64,000 nucleotides of DNA from CAYSCS01 sp964429695 (GCA_964429695.1 CAYSCS010000073.1:62001-126000), one strand, 5' to 3'; counted from the stretch's first letter, positions 25,487 to 33,995 are shown. Translations and numbers: made by a program. The notes: a model not told the origin generated them from the sequence alone.

Positions 25487-26140
25487 ATGGAAAGAGAAAT
25501 CATTTCATTAATCCTCGGTGAGTTAAAGGCCTCGTCCTCCGGTCTTCAGATGGAGGAATTGGCGCGGAAGTTAGGCCTGACGCGCCACACCGTGGCCAAA
25601 TATCTTGAAATCCTCCGTGCAGAAGGGAAGATTCAATATAAAAAATTTGGGCGGACAAAACTCTGGCAGGAAATCTCTGGAACAGCCAGGATAAGGATGC
25701 TCGAAATGAAAGATTTAGAAGATATACTCAGAATAGAGGAAAAAATTGAGAGTGAACTTAATCTTAAGGCCCAGGAGAGGAGGGAATACCTTAAAGAGAC
25801 TGCTCACTACCATCTCCAGCACGGAGACCCGATGATGAATTTAGGGGCTGAAATAGAGGGCAAACTTGTGGGATTCATTTTAGGAGAAATAAGACTCTTT
25901 GAATTTGGAAGGGGAGAGAAGACAGGCTGGATAAAGGTTCTTGGAGTTGATCCAGATTATCAAGGAAGAGGAATCGGACGCAAATTGGGTGAGGCTCTTC
26001 TCACCCATTTTGAGAGAAAGAATGTTCAGAAAGTCAGGACTCTGGTCAACTGGTATGAGGGTAACCTCATTTCCTATTTCAAGTCATTGGGCTTTGATAT
26101 TCTCAACATGATTCCATTGGAAAAGGAGCTAAAGAAATGA
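25487..26140 (+). CDS. HTH-GNAT fusion, probable regulator of the benzoyl-CoA reductase operon
   Basis: The 217-residue protein has an N-terminal winged helix-turn-helix (residues 1-65; MEELARKLGLTRHTVAKYLEILRAEGKI with the wing YKKFGRTKLW) and a C-terminal GNAT acetyltransferase fold (about 68-213). The GNAT part has the acyl-CoA-binding motif VDPDYQGRGIGRKLG and the later NWYEGNLISYFKSLGF. It is the first gene of the operon and overlaps bcrC by ATGA. A GNAT domain binds acyl-CoA, so the fusion could sense benzoyl-CoA or another pathway thioester, as BzdR does with a different (shikimate-kinase-like) domain in Azoarcus. Alternatively it acetylates a protein target. Domains are clear from motifs; the sensing role is inference. 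Confidence 0.8.
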   Translation: MEREIISLILGELKASSSGLQMEELARKLGLTRHTVAKYLEILRAEGKIQYKKFGRTKLWQEISGTARIRMLEMKDLEDILRIEEKIESELNLKAQERREYLKETAHYHLQHGDPMMNLGAEIEGKLVGFILGEIRLFEFGRGEKTGWIKVLGVDPDYQGRGIGRKLGEALLTHFERKNVQKVRTLVNWYEGNLISYFKSLGFDILNMIPLEKELKK

Positions 26141-27261
26141 TGGAAAGATTCAGGCAATGGTATGAGAACCGCCATGATTATGCCAGGGAATGGAAGAAAA
26201 AGACGGGAGGGAAAGTACTCGGCTATTTTTGCACTTATGCCCCTGAAGAAATCATGTATGCAGCTGGTGTGCTTCCCGTGAGAATCCTTGGTAGTCATGA
26301 ACCTCAAGATGTGACCGAACCTCATATCTTCGGAATGTATTGCCCTTTCTGTCGAGATTGCCTTGCCCAGGGACTAAAAGGGCGTTATTCATACCTGGAT
26401 GGGATCATGATTTCCCAGAGCTGTCTCCATATCCGTCAGGCATTCACTTCCTGGGAGCTTCATATCCCCGTAGATTTCAGTTATTACCTCCCCATGCCTA
26501 ACAATGTTCAGAGTAAGAGGGCTGTTCCTTACCTTGCTCATGAACTTCGAGCCTTCAAGAATGCTCTTGAAAGATGGATGGGGAAGGAAATAAGAGATGA
26601 GGAACTGGAGCAGGGAATTGAAATTATGAATAAGTCGAGAAGGCTCACCCGAGAGCTTTACGAACTCCGGAAGAGCGAGAGCCCTCCTCTTTCAGGGCTT
26701 GAAGCCATGTATGCCGTCGTCTCCAGCCAGATGGTAGATAAGAGGGAATATAATAATGAACTTGAAGCCATTTTAAGGAAATTGCCTCAGCGAGTCGAGG
26801 ATAACAGCGCGAAAATTCGTTTGATGATTCTAGGGAGTGAAAACGATGATACCGAATTCTTGAAGATGGTCGAATCTCTGGGAGCCATTTTTGTCATCGA
26901 TGACCACTGCACAGGGAGCAGGTATTTCTGGAATGAAACTATTCCCAACCAAGACCTTTTTGAATCAATAGCAACGCGTTATGTAGAGCGAATCCCATGT
27001 CCAAGCAAAGACTGGCCTGTGCGTAAAAGAGTGTCTCATATCAAAGAGCTAGCCCGAGATTGGAAGGCACAGGGTGCAATAGTCATTCAGCAGAAATTCT
27101 GCGACCCTCATGAGCTCGACATCCCTTCCATAATCAAGAGCTTGAAGGAGAGTGGAATTCCTTCACAATTCCTGGAATTTGATGTAACTGTCCCTGTGGG
27201 GCAATTCAAGACAAGGGTAGAAGCATTCCTGGAAATGCTTCGCGGAGAAGACCTTTTCTAA
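26137..27261 (+). CDS. bcrC: benzoyl-CoA reductase subunit C (class I, BcrC/BzdN/BadD)
   Basis: The 374-residue protein matches BcrC along its length (usual length about 385). Diagnostic stretches are YFCTYAPEEIMYAAGVLPVR (C32), HIFGMYCPFCRDCLAQG (C69, C72, C75), MISQSCLHIRQAFTSW (C96) and QQKFCDPHELDIP near the C-terminus. BcrB and BcrC form the catalytic dimer that binds benzoyl-CoA and 4Fe-4S clusters and reduces the ring to cyclohexadienoyl-CoA, using electrons activated by the A/D ATPase. Its ATG overlaps the regulator stop; an ATG one codon further is equally possible. It is followed by bcrB after 10 bp. Related 2-hydroxyacyl-CoA dehydratases lack this degree of match. Confidence 0.88.
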   Translation: MMERFRQWYENRHDYAREWKKKTGGKVLGYFCTYAPEEIMYAAGVLPVRILGSHEPQDVTEPHIFGMYCPFCRDCLAQGLKGRYSYLDGIMISQSCLHIRQAFTSWELHIPVDFSYYLPMPNNVQSKRAVPYLAHELRAFKNALERWMGKEIRDEELEQGIEIMNKSRRLTRELYELRKSESPPLSGLEAMYAVVSSQMVDKREYNNELEAILRKLPQRVEDNSAKIRLMILGSENDDTEFLKMVESLGAIFVIDDHCTGSRYFWNETIPNQDLFESIATRYVERIPCPSKDWPVRKRVSHIKELARDWKAQGAIVIQQKFCDPHELDIPSIIKSLKESGIPSQFLEFDVTVPVGQFKTRVEAFLEMLRGEDLF

Positions 27262-27271
27262 GGGGGAAGAG

Positions 27272-28582
27272 ATGTTAGAAAAATATAAGACAGAACCTTT
27301 AAAATGCTGGAGCAAGGCGAAGGAGATTAGGTCTAATTATTACAAAAATTACGCTCTCGCCCATGAGAAAGGTGGACTTCGCTGGGCAGGAGGAGCCTGG
27401 TCTTTTGATGCTATTCCTGCGGGTCTTGGAGACGATGTTTATCCTCTAACAGGTGAGCCATATGCAGCTTCCATCGCCTGGAACAAGGAATTTGCGCTCA
27501 GATGTCATGAAGCTGTGGAGAAGGCTGGTTATGCTCGTGACCTTTGCTCCTACATGAGGAACTACTGGGGCTCGATCATCCTCAATGAATATCTTTTTGG
27601 AGGCAAATTCCCCAAGCCTGACTTCATCTGGCAGGACCATATCTGTTGCTCCCATGCTAAGTGGTATCAGGTAGCAAGAGACCTTGAGGGAGGGGATGTC
27701 CCCTATTTTGCCATCGATGTTAGTGTCGGTCCTTACGAAGAGCTTACACCTTCCCGCCTCGAATATGTGGTGGGACAGATGCATGATGGAATCGAATGGC
27801 TCGAAAAGGTGACAGGTAGGAAATATGATGATGAGAAGTTGATTCAGGCTGTTTTGAACCATTGCCGTTCCACCTCCCTTTGGGCTGAAATATGCACCTA
27901 TAATAGAGCGATTCCGGCACCGCTCGATGAAAAGACGATGTATTCGCTTTATGTTCTAGGAACGCTTCAGAAAAGTAGCAAACAAGTGGCCGATTTCTAT
28001 GAGGAGCTCAGAGACGAAGTCAAGGACAGAGTCGAGAGGGGGATCGCTGCGGTTTCAAATGAGCGCTGCAGGGTTATGTCCGACACTCAGCCTCCTTGGG
28101 CGTTTCTCAGAGTTTTCCGCTATCTTGAGAAATATGGCTGCGTTTCTGTGGGTTCGCTTTATACCTTTGGGTTGATAGGCATGTGGGAGGTTAAAGAAGA
28201 CGGAACATGGGGCCCACGGAAGACACCTCAGGAATTGGGAATAGAAATAAAAGATAGAGACCAGGCCCTGCGCCTCCTCGCTTCCTGGGAGCTCAAGAAG
28301 CCTGAGTGGCAACATTTTTATTCACCCCAACTCAAGAGCGAGATGATGATCAGGATAGCCAAAGAATGGAAACTCAATGGAGTAATGCTTCACTATAATC
28401 GAGGCTGTGAGGGTCTAAGTCTGGGCATAGCTGAGAACAGGCTTGCTCTGTTAGAGGCAGGATTTCCAGTGATGATTTTCGAGGGTAACATGGGAGATGA
28501 GAGGGAATTCGACGAGGCCCAGACAATATCCCGTATCGATGCTTTTATGGAAAGCCTCGGATTTGAAAAATTAGAGGAATAA
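27272..28582 (+). CDS. bcrB: benzoyl-CoA reductase subunit B (class I, BcrB/BzdO/BadE)
   Basis: The 436-residue protein has the length of BcrB and its characteristic stretches: GGAWSFDAIPAGLGDDVYPLTGEPY, ARDLCSYMRNYWGS, WQDHICCSHAKWYQ, YNRGCEGLSLGIAENR and the ending EGNMGDEREFDEAQTISRIDAF. The cysteines in DLC, ICC and RGC are candidate ligands for clusters of the catalytic dimer with BcrC. GGGGGAAGAG precedes the ATG. Together with the neighbouring genes this gives a full BcrCBDA set in the same C-B-x-x order as bzdNOPQ and other class I clusters. A cytoplasmic, strictly anaerobic and ATP-consuming enzyme is expected. No downstream ring-cleavage genes occur in the window. Confidence 0.87.
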   Translation: MLEKYKTEPLKCWSKAKEIRSNYYKNYALAHEKGGLRWAGGAWSFDAIPAGLGDDVYPLTGEPYAASIAWNKEFALRCHEAVEKAGYARDLCSYMRNYWGSIILNEYLFGGKFPKPDFIWQDHICCSHAKWYQVARDLEGGDVPYFAIDVSVGPYEELTPSRLEYVVGQMHDGIEWLEKVTGRKYDDEKLIQAVLNHCRSTSLWAEICTYNRAIPAPLDEKTMYSLYVLGTLQKSSKQVADFYEELRDEVKDRVERGIAAVSNERCRVMSDTQPPWAFLRVFRYLEKYGCVSVGSLYTFGLIGMWEVKEDGTWGPRKTPQELGIEIKDRDQALRLLASWELKKPEWQHFYSPQLKSEMMIRIAKEWKLNGVMLHYNRGCEGLSLGIAENRLALLEAGFPVMIFEGNMGDEREFDEAQTISRIDAFMESLGFEKLEE

Positions 28583-28595
28583 AGAGGAGGAAGAG

Positions 28596-29375
28596 ATGTA
28601 TGTCGCGGGAATAGACTGTGGCGCAAAATATGTCAAAGTCATTATCATCAGAAACGGAGAAATAATTGGAAGGGGTTCTGTTCTCAGCGGGTTTGATGTC
28701 AAAGGCTCGCTCAATGAAGCACTGAAGAAGGCGATGGAGCAACCCAAGATATCAGCTGAGGATTTGAGCTATGTGGTTGCTACGGGAACAGGAAAGGGCG
28801 AAGTGGACTTTGCCCAGGCAACGATGACTGAAGTAACGGCCAATGCCAAGGCCTTGAATTTTCTCTTTCCTTCTGTGCGCACAGTGATAGATGTAGGAGC
28901 AGAAGAAGGGAGGGCAATCAGGATAAATGAGCTGGGGAAGGTGATTGATTTTGCCATCAATGAGAAATGTGCGGCTGGGGCAGGAACCTTCACCGAAACT
29001 ATGGCCCGAGCCCTTGAGATTCCCCTTGAGGAGATGGGGCCTCTCTCTCTAAAATCCCAGAAATCAGTTCCCATGAATGCCCAGTGTGCCGTGTTTGCGG
29101 AGTCAGAGGTGGTTAGCCTGATCCACGCCAAACATGCTAAAGAAGACATTGCCCGCGCTGTTCATGATGCAATAGCCGACCGCATTGCTTCTATGGCACG
29201 CAAGATTGGAATCGAGCGCGACGTGGCTCTTGTAGGAGGAGTGGCAAGAAACGTAGGCTTTGTTGATTCTTTGAAGCGTGACCTTCAGGTTGAGCTTTTA
29301 ATCCCCGAGCAGCCTGAGTTTTCATGTGCCTTTGGGGCTGCGCTTCTGGCAGCCGAGAGGGCGAAAGGAGGTTAA
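28596..29375 (+). CDS. bcrD: benzoyl-CoA reductase activating ATPase subunit D (BcrD/BadG type)
   Basis: The 259-residue protein is an ASKHA-fold ATPase of the BadF/BadG/BcrA/BcrD group. Visible features are the phosphate-1 loop AGIDCGAKYVK, VVATGTGKGEV, the cluster-cysteine segment EKCAAGAGTF (C125), AQCAVFAESEVVSL (C164) and the C-terminal VALVGGVARN. The two cysteines of each ATPase subunit jointly ligate one bridging [4Fe-4S] cluster in the A/D heterodimer, from which ATP-driven electron transfer to BcrBC occurs. It is slightly shorter than BcrD (about 280). The first glycine-rich loop reads DCGAKY where the A subunit has DVGSVS, which marks it as the D-type partner. One base separates it from bcrA. 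Confidence 0.85.
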   Translation: MYVAGIDCGAKYVKVIIIRNGEIIGRGSVLSGFDVKGSLNEALKKAMEQPKISAEDLSYVVATGTGKGEVDFAQATMTEVTANAKALNFLFPSVRTVIDVGAEEGRAIRINELGKVIDFAINEKCAAGAGTFTETMARALEIPLEEMGPLSLKSQKSVPMNAQCAVFAESEVVSLIHAKHAKEDIARAVHDAIADRIASMARKIGIERDVALVGGVARNVGFVDSLKRDLQVELLIPEQPEFSCAFGAALLAAERAKGG

Positions 29376-29376
29376 G

Positions 29377-30249
29377 ATGGAGAGAGAATACTGGCGCTGG
29401 CCTGAATCCAGGTTCACCGCCGAAGACATTGACTGGAGGAAAGGAGAGATTATCTCGGCTGGAGTCGACGTTGGCTCTGTCAGTTCCCAGGCTGTGGTCC
29501 TGGTGGATGGTAAACTCTTCTGTTACAGCAACACTAGAACTGGAGCCGATAGCCCTCAGAGCGCCCAGAAGGCGATGGATATGGCTCTTGAAGGAACGGG
29601 AATGAGTCTGGATGACATTCACTATATAGTAGGCACGGGGTATGGAAGAGTCAATGTTCCCTTTGCCAAGCGTGCCATTACCGAAATTGCCTGCCATGCT
29701 CGAGGGGCAAACTTCATGTATGGTCCCTCGGTGAGGACGATTCTTGATATGGGTGGACAGGATTGTAAGGCAATCCATTGTGATGATAAAGGTAAGGTTA
29801 CAAATTTTCTGATGAACGATAAATGCGCTGCTGGCACAGGTAGAGGAATGGAAGTCTTTGCTGACCTCCTTTCCATTCCCATCGAAGAAATGGGGCGTCT
29901 TTCCTTTCAAATCGATGAAGAACCTGAACCAGTGAGTTCTACCTGCGTGATATTCGCAAAATCAGAAGCGGTGGGTCTATTGAGAAAGGGTTGGCCGAAG
30001 GAGAAGGTCCTGGCTGCTTATTGCTCAGCCATGGCCCATCGGGTGGTCGAGCTTCTTGAGAGAATAGGTGTCGAGAAGGAATTTGCCGTCACGGGAGGAA
30101 TCGCCAAGAATGAAGGAGTGGTGAAGAGGATTGAAAGGGAATTGCAGATTAAAGCCCTTGAGCCAACCTATGATACCCAGATTGCGGGTGCGCTTGGGGC
30201 AGCGCTTTTTGCCAAGGCGCTTGTGGAGAAAGAGCGAGGGCTGAGGTAA
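29377..30249 (+). CDS. bcrA: benzoyl-CoA reductase activating ATPase subunit A (BcrA/BzdP type)
   Basis: The 290-residue protein shows the most recognisable BcrA-type sequence: ISAGVDVGSVSSQAVV, YIVGTGYGRVNVPFAKRAIT, RTILDMGGQDCKAIHCDDKGK, NDKCAAGTGRGMEV (C150), STCVIFAKSEAVGLL (C190) and AVTGGIAKNEGVVKR. The length (about 290) is that of Azoarcus BzdP, not of the longer Thauera BcrA or Rhodopseudomonas BadF (about 437). Start is ATG 29377, with AGGAGG six bases before; an upstream in-frame ATG at 29326 lies inside bcrD and lacks support. It couples hydrolysis of two ATP per electron to reduction of BcrBC. It is followed directly by the ferredoxin gene. Confidence 0.9.
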   Translation: MEREYWRWPESRFTAEDIDWRKGEIISAGVDVGSVSSQAVVLVDGKLFCYSNTRTGADSPQSAQKAMDMALEGTGMSLDDIHYIVGTGYGRVNVPFAKRAITEIACHARGANFMYGPSVRTILDMGGQDCKAIHCDDKGKVTNFLMNDKCAAGTGRGMEVFADLLSIPIEEMGRLSFQIDEEPEPVSSTCVIFAKSEAVGLLRKGWPKEKVLAAYCSAMAHRVVELLERIGVEKEFAVTGGIAKNEGVVKRIERELQIKALEPTYDTQIAGALGAALFAKALVEKERGLR

Positions 30250-30250
30250 G

Positions 30251-30538
30251 ATGCTCGCAAATTATGGTTATAAAGACGGTTCAGGAGAATATTTCATCAC
30301 CATCGACACTGAAAAATGCAATGGTTGCGGTGATTGTGTGAATGTCTGCCCTTATCAGGTTATGGAAGTTGGAGAAGATGAAAATGACCCCTTTCGTGAG
30401 GGTAAGGTGGCAAAAGTAAGTGAAGAACACAGAAAGAAGATAAAATATAGCTGTGCACCATGCAAACCAGTCTCCAAGCGAGAAGTAGAACCATGCCGTA
30501 AAGCCTGCACCTTAGGGGCTATTGCTCATTCCTGGTGA
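30251..30538 (+). CDS. 2[4Fe-4S]-type ferredoxin of the benzoyl-CoA reductase operon
   Basis: The 95-residue protein has a classic first cluster motif CNGCGDCVNVCP (about residues 23-34) and a less regular second set, CAPCK then PCRKACTLGAI. The insertion between the two sets (residues 38-70) makes it longer than clostridial ferredoxins. Class I benzoyl-CoA reductases take electrons from such a ferredoxin, so this is the expected direct donor. One base separates it from bcrA, which indicates tight coupling, and the reductase for the ferredoxin follows after 36 bp. Confidence 0.87.
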   Translation: MLANYGYKDGSGEYFITIDTEKCNGCGDCVNVCPYQVMEVGEDENDPFREGKVAKVSEEHRKKIKYSCAPCKPVSKREVEPCRKACTLGAIAHSW

Positions 30539-30574
30539 GATAGAGTTTTACCTGCAGGAGAGGGGTGAATCTCA

Positions 30575-33094
30575 ATGAGCATTCTCATCTCCATCGATGG
30601 AAAAGAAATTGAGGTTGAAGAAGGTCAGACAATCCTTGAGGCATCCTTAGCTTCAGGAAATTATATTCCCCATCTCTGCTATCATCCTGACTTAAAGCCC
30701 TTTAATGAAATTTTTCCTAAAGAAATCTGTTATCGGGGGGAGCAATCTTTTCATCCTGATTCTCAAGGAAATGGCTATCAAGGCTGCGGTCTTTGTGTCG
30801 TGGAGATTAAGGGTAATAGAGACCCTCTCCTCTCCTGCATTACTAGAGTCATGGAGGGGATGGAGATTGAGACCCGAACCGAGAGGCTCATTTCCTTGCG
30901 AAGGGAGAATCTGGCGAAGATTCTTTCTCGCCACCCACATGCCTGCCTTACCTGTGCCCAGAGAGAGGGGTGTAGCCTGACTCAATGCTCAACCAATGTT
31001 CCTGAGGAAGAGCGCTGCTGTATAAAATTTGAAGTCTGCGAGCTTCGTAAAGTGGCCGAATATGTGGGCATTAAAGAAGATATTTCTCGCTATGTCTCGA
31101 GGAATCTTTATCTGGAAAAAGAGAAACCGCTTTTTATCAGGGACTATAATCTTTGTCTTGGTTGTCTGCGTTGTGTTCGAGTCTGTGAGCAGGTTGTAGG
31201 AGCAGAGGCTCTTGCCTATGTGATGAGTGAGGGTGAGGTCATAGTTGGAACCAGAATGCCTTCGCTTGAAGAGTCGGGGTGCAGATTCTGTGGGGCTTGT
31301 GTTGAGGTCTGCCCCACCGGAGCCCTGAGGGATAAGGAAGCGATTTGTGGTGAAAAAAGGGATTTTCTTGTTCCCTGTGTAGCCAAATGTCCGCTGAGCA
31401 TGGATGTCCCTTCCTACACGGACTCAGTAAGAAGGAGGAATTTTAATGAAGCAGCAAAAATAATCAAGGAAAGGACACCCCTTGCTTCGAGCCTTAGTTT
31501 CATCTGTCACCATCCCTGTGAAGATGTCTGCCGCAGAGGAGAAATAAACGAACCTCTCTCTATCTGTTCTCTGAAGCGCTTTGCCCTGGAAAAAGGAGCA
31601 TATGAACCTGATTTTAGTCAAGGGAAGAAAAGCGGGAAGAGGGTGGCTGTAGTCGGTGCCGGTGTGGCTGGGCTTGTGGCTGCCTATTTTCTCGCTCGTC
31701 TGGGACACTCGGTAAGAGTTTTTGAAGCAGAGAAAGAGGCAGGAGGAATGCTCAGATGGGCTATTCCCGAATATCGTCTTCCCCGAAGCATCATCCAAAA
31801 AGAAATTGAGGAGATAAAGGCAGCCGGAGTTGAGATTGTGACTGAGAGAGAGCTTGATAGGGAATCCTTCAAGAAAGAATATGAATCGGGTGCCTGGGAT
31901 GCCTTTTTTCTGGCAAGCGGAGCCAGCCAGAGTAAGAGAATTGAGCTTGAGGGTGTTTCGCTTGAGGGGGTTTTCTGGGGTCTTGATTTCCTCAGACAGG
32001 CAAAGGAAAGAAGCATCACTCGCATGGAAGGGAAGGTAGTAGTCATAGGAGGAGGAAATGTGGCTTTGGATGTGGCCATGACTGCCCTTAGACTCGGTGC
32101 TTTTCCTGTTGAGGTTTATTCGCTTGAGAAAAGGGAAGAGATGCCTGCTTTTTCCTGGGAAATTGAGGAGGCAGAAGAGGAGGGCATCCATCTTCATCCA
32201 GGATGGGGTCCGCTGAGAATATTGGGGAATGCAAATCGAGTCAAAGAAATAGAAGTCGTTCTCTGTACATCTGTCTTCAATCTAAGGGGAGAATTTTCTC
32301 CAGAATTTGATTTTTCAGAGAAGAAAGTTACAGACACTGATTTTGTGATTCTTGCCATAGGTCAGAGACCAAACCTTTCCTATCTTCCTCCCGAACTTGA
32401 AATCAAACTCAAAGGAGAAAGTGGCCTTATCAAAGTTAACCGGGAAACACTGGAGACGAATGTGCCCGGAATCTTTGCCGGGGGAGAGGCAACACTCGGT
32501 CCATCTTCTGCCGTGGAAGCCATGGCTCAGGGCAGGAAGGCAGCTTCGGCCATAGATAGGTTCCTCGGAGGAGAAGGACTCAAAGAGACTCTTTTGGAGG
32601 AAAGGAAAGACAGGAAGAGTTTATGGCTAGGTAGGGAAGAGAGTTTTGCTCCAAAAAGAAGGCTTTCTTCCCCAAAGCTTTCCCTCTCAGAAAGAGTTAA
32701 ATCTTTTAGCCTCATCGAGAAAGGGTTCACAGAGGAAGAAGCCACCCTTGAGGCCAGCCGTTGCCTGAGGTGCGATTTGAGGCTCTTACTCTCGCCTCCT
32801 ATACTCCCCCCCCAGAAATGGCTTTCCTTATCTTTTGAGGTAATTGAACATGTTCCGGAAGTCGAGGGGGCTTTTGAGATTCTGGATGAGGAGAAGAAGG
32901 TTATTTATATTGCAGGTGCAGAAAACCTGAGGCAGGCTCTCCTCAAGCAGCTTGAAACTCAGAAGAGGGGAAAGTTTTTCAGGTATGATGTAGATCCCTT
33001 ATTTACCAAGAGAGAGAGCGAGCTCATCCAGAAATATCTTCAAATGCACGGCCATCTTCCTCCAGGAAATGAGGAGCTCGAAGACCTTTTTTAA
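30575..33094 (+). CDS. ferredoxin:NAD(P) oxidoreductase, HydA/NuoG-like N-terminus + GltD core + GIY-YIG-like tail
   Basis: The 839-residue protein is modular. Residues 1-105 form a [2Fe-2S] domain (IPHLCYHPDL, GCGLCVVEIKG, LLSC) with an insertion. About 120-150 is a NuoG-type His-Cys cluster region (HACLTCAQREGCSLTQC), and 185-250 holds two [4Fe-4S] motifs (CLGCLRCVRVC, CRFCGACVEVC). From about 265 comes a GltD-like flavoprotein: CHHPCEDVCRRG, FAD loop VVGAGVAGLVAA, NAD(P) loop VVVIGGGNVALDVA and EASRCLRCD. The last 85 residues (PEVEGAFEILDEEKKVIYI through RESELIQKYL) resemble a GIY-YIG fold without obvious catalytic signature. As BzdV-type enzymes do, it should recharge the ferredoxin for benzoyl-CoA reduction from NAD(P)H. 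The GIY-YIG call is tentative. Confidence 0.82.
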   Translation: MSILISIDGKEIEVEEGQTILEASLASGNYIPHLCYHPDLKPFNEIFPKEICYRGEQSFHPDSQGNGYQGCGLCVVEIKGNRDPLLSCITRVMEGMEIETRTERLISLRRENLAKILSRHPHACLTCAQREGCSLTQCSTNVPEEERCCIKFEVCELRKVAEYVGIKEDISRYVSRNLYLEKEKPLFIRDYNLCLGCLRCVRVCEQVVGAEALAYVMSEGEVIVGTRMPSLEESGCRFCGACVEVCPTGALRDKEAICGEKRDFLVPCVAKCPLSMDVPSYTDSVRRRNFNEAAKIIKERTPLASSLSFICHHPCEDVCRRGEINEPLSICSLKRFALEKGAYEPDFSQGKKSGKRVAVVGAGVAGLVAAYFLARLGHSVRVFEAEKEAGGMLRWAIPEYRLPRSIIQKEIEEIKAAGVEIVTERELDRESFKKEYESGAWDAFFLASGASQSKRIELEGVSLEGVFWGLDFLRQAKERSITRMEGKVVVIGGGNVALDVAMTALRLGAFPVEVYSLEKREEMPAFSWEIEEAEEEGIHLHPGWGPLRILGNANRVKEIEVVLCTSVFNLRGEFSPEFDFSEKKVTDTDFVILAIGQRPNLSYLPPELEIKLKGESGLIKVNRETLETNVPGIFAGGEATLGPSSAVEAMAQGRKAASAIDRFLGGEGLKETLLEERKDRKSLWLGREESFAPKRRLSSPKLSLSERVKSFSLIEKGFTEEEATLEASRCLRCDLRLLLSPPILPPQKWLSLSFEVIEHVPEVEGAFEILDEEKKVIYIAGAENLRQALLKQLETQKRGKFFRYDVDPLFTKRESELIQKYLQMHGHLPPGNEELEDLF

Positions 33095-33123
33095 AAGTCA
33101 TTTATTGAGGTGAGCGGAAGTTT

Positions 33124-33735
33124 CTATTCAACGAAAAAAGAAACTTCAAGGGGGAAATCGAGTTCAGGAACTTCGAAAAGAAGCTTTAATTTTTTCCCTT
33201 CTATTCCCTCTGGAAGCATGGGGAAATAGAGACGGTCTTCAATGAATCTATTTCTTCCGATTATCACTGAATCGGTCACTCGTCCTGCCCCTGCTTTGAC
33301 GGGGAAAAAATTGCTTTTTTCCTGGATGAAAAACTCGAAGCTTGTGGCAATCTTATTTCCCACAACAAAGCCTTCGTCCCTGAATCTTGAGTCGAGCAGG
33401 AGTTTGTCATAATCTCTGAGTATTTCTTCGACGCTTGCCATATGATATCTGTTTCCTTTTTCATCAAGGAGAAAAACGTTCTCCCTGGTTAAGGTGAGTG
33501 AATCGAGGTCTTTGTTGGCAACTTTTATATCCAGAGGAAAGTATTTCTCCTTCTTTCTCATTCTTGCTGTCTCTGTGTCGACGATGATGATTAAATTTAA
33601 ATTTTCTTTTTTGTAAGAGTATCTTCCCACTTTCTTATCCACACCTGAGATTATTTTTTCTTCCGCTCTTTTAGCTCTACAGGAAGAGAAAAAGAACAAG
33701 CTAATGATTAAAGCGGCTATCATCCATTTTTTCAT
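33124..33735 (-). CDS. predicted lipoprotein, unknown function
   Basis: The 203-residue protein has a lipoprotein signal peptide (MIAALIISLFFFSSC, lipobox FSSC) and a beta-rich mature domain. Visible segments are LDIKVANKDLDSLTLTRENVFLLDEKGNRY, which resembles the opening strands of Ig-like or DUF4352-type lipoprotein domains, and a late LLFEVPELDFPLEVSFFVE. Such domains bind partners at the envelope, but I cannot name the family with confidence. AAAGGA lies at good spacing. It converges with the benzoyl-CoA reductase operon (30 bp apart, no clear terminator), and 316 bp separate it from the GWxTD genes upstream. Confidence 0.6.
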   Translation of the reverse strand: MKKWMIAALIISLFFFSSCRAKRAEEKIISGVDKKVGRYSYKKENLNLIIIVDTETARMRKKEKYFPLDIKVANKDLDSLTLTRENVFLLDEKGNRYHMASVEEILRDYDKLLLDSRFRDEGFVVGNKIATSFEFFIQEKSNFFPVKAGAGRVTDSVIIGRNRFIEDRLYFPMLPEGIEGKKLKLLFEVPELDFPLEVSFFVE

Positions 33736-33775
33736 CTATTTTTCCTTTCTCTAAGGAATTATTTTTAAAGATTCT

Positions 33776-33995
33776 TCAGGATTTTGGATGGATATGCCCA
33801 AAGAATTCAGGATATCAGAAAGCCTAAAGAGACTCTTTAGATGAGGTAGTCTAGAGCAAAATTGAGAATGAACATATCTTATTTTAGTGATTTTCATCCC
33901 CTTAGCCTCTGGCATAATGAACTCATTCGGTCTTAATCCATTCTTAATTACCTGAAAATATCTCTTTTTTTATCCACAAGAAAGAAGCGTAACCC
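33776..33995 (-). repeat. dispersed intergenic repeat, copy A
   Basis: This stretch is recognisably similar to 41020-41230 in several blocks in the same order: CAGAAAGCCTAAAGAGACTC (copy B has CAGAAAGCCTATAGAGAGGC), TTTAGATGAGG, TAATGAACTCATTCG against TAATAACTCGTTCG, and CTTAATTACCTGAAAATATC against CTTAATTCCCTGAAAATCTC. Each copy has a dyad at the same place: CTAAAGAG-A-CTCTTTAG here. No coding potential is seen in it. It fills most of the 33736-34051 gap. Confidence 0.6.

Noticed and set aside
29191..29910. 239-codon minus-strand frame across bcrD and bcrA
   Set aside because: Both plus-strand genes are certain from motifs; the antisense translation has no recognisable feature.
26137..30249. 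2-hydroxyacyl-CoA dehydratase or double-cubane-cluster protein
   Set aside because: Two distinct ATPase subunits plus two distinct catalytic subunits with long BcrB/BcrC-specific stretches favour class I benzoyl-CoA reductase.
31424..32197. 257-codon minus-strand frame inside the oxidoreductase gene
   Set aside because: Antisense to a clear GltD-type flavoprotein, no RBS, no motif.
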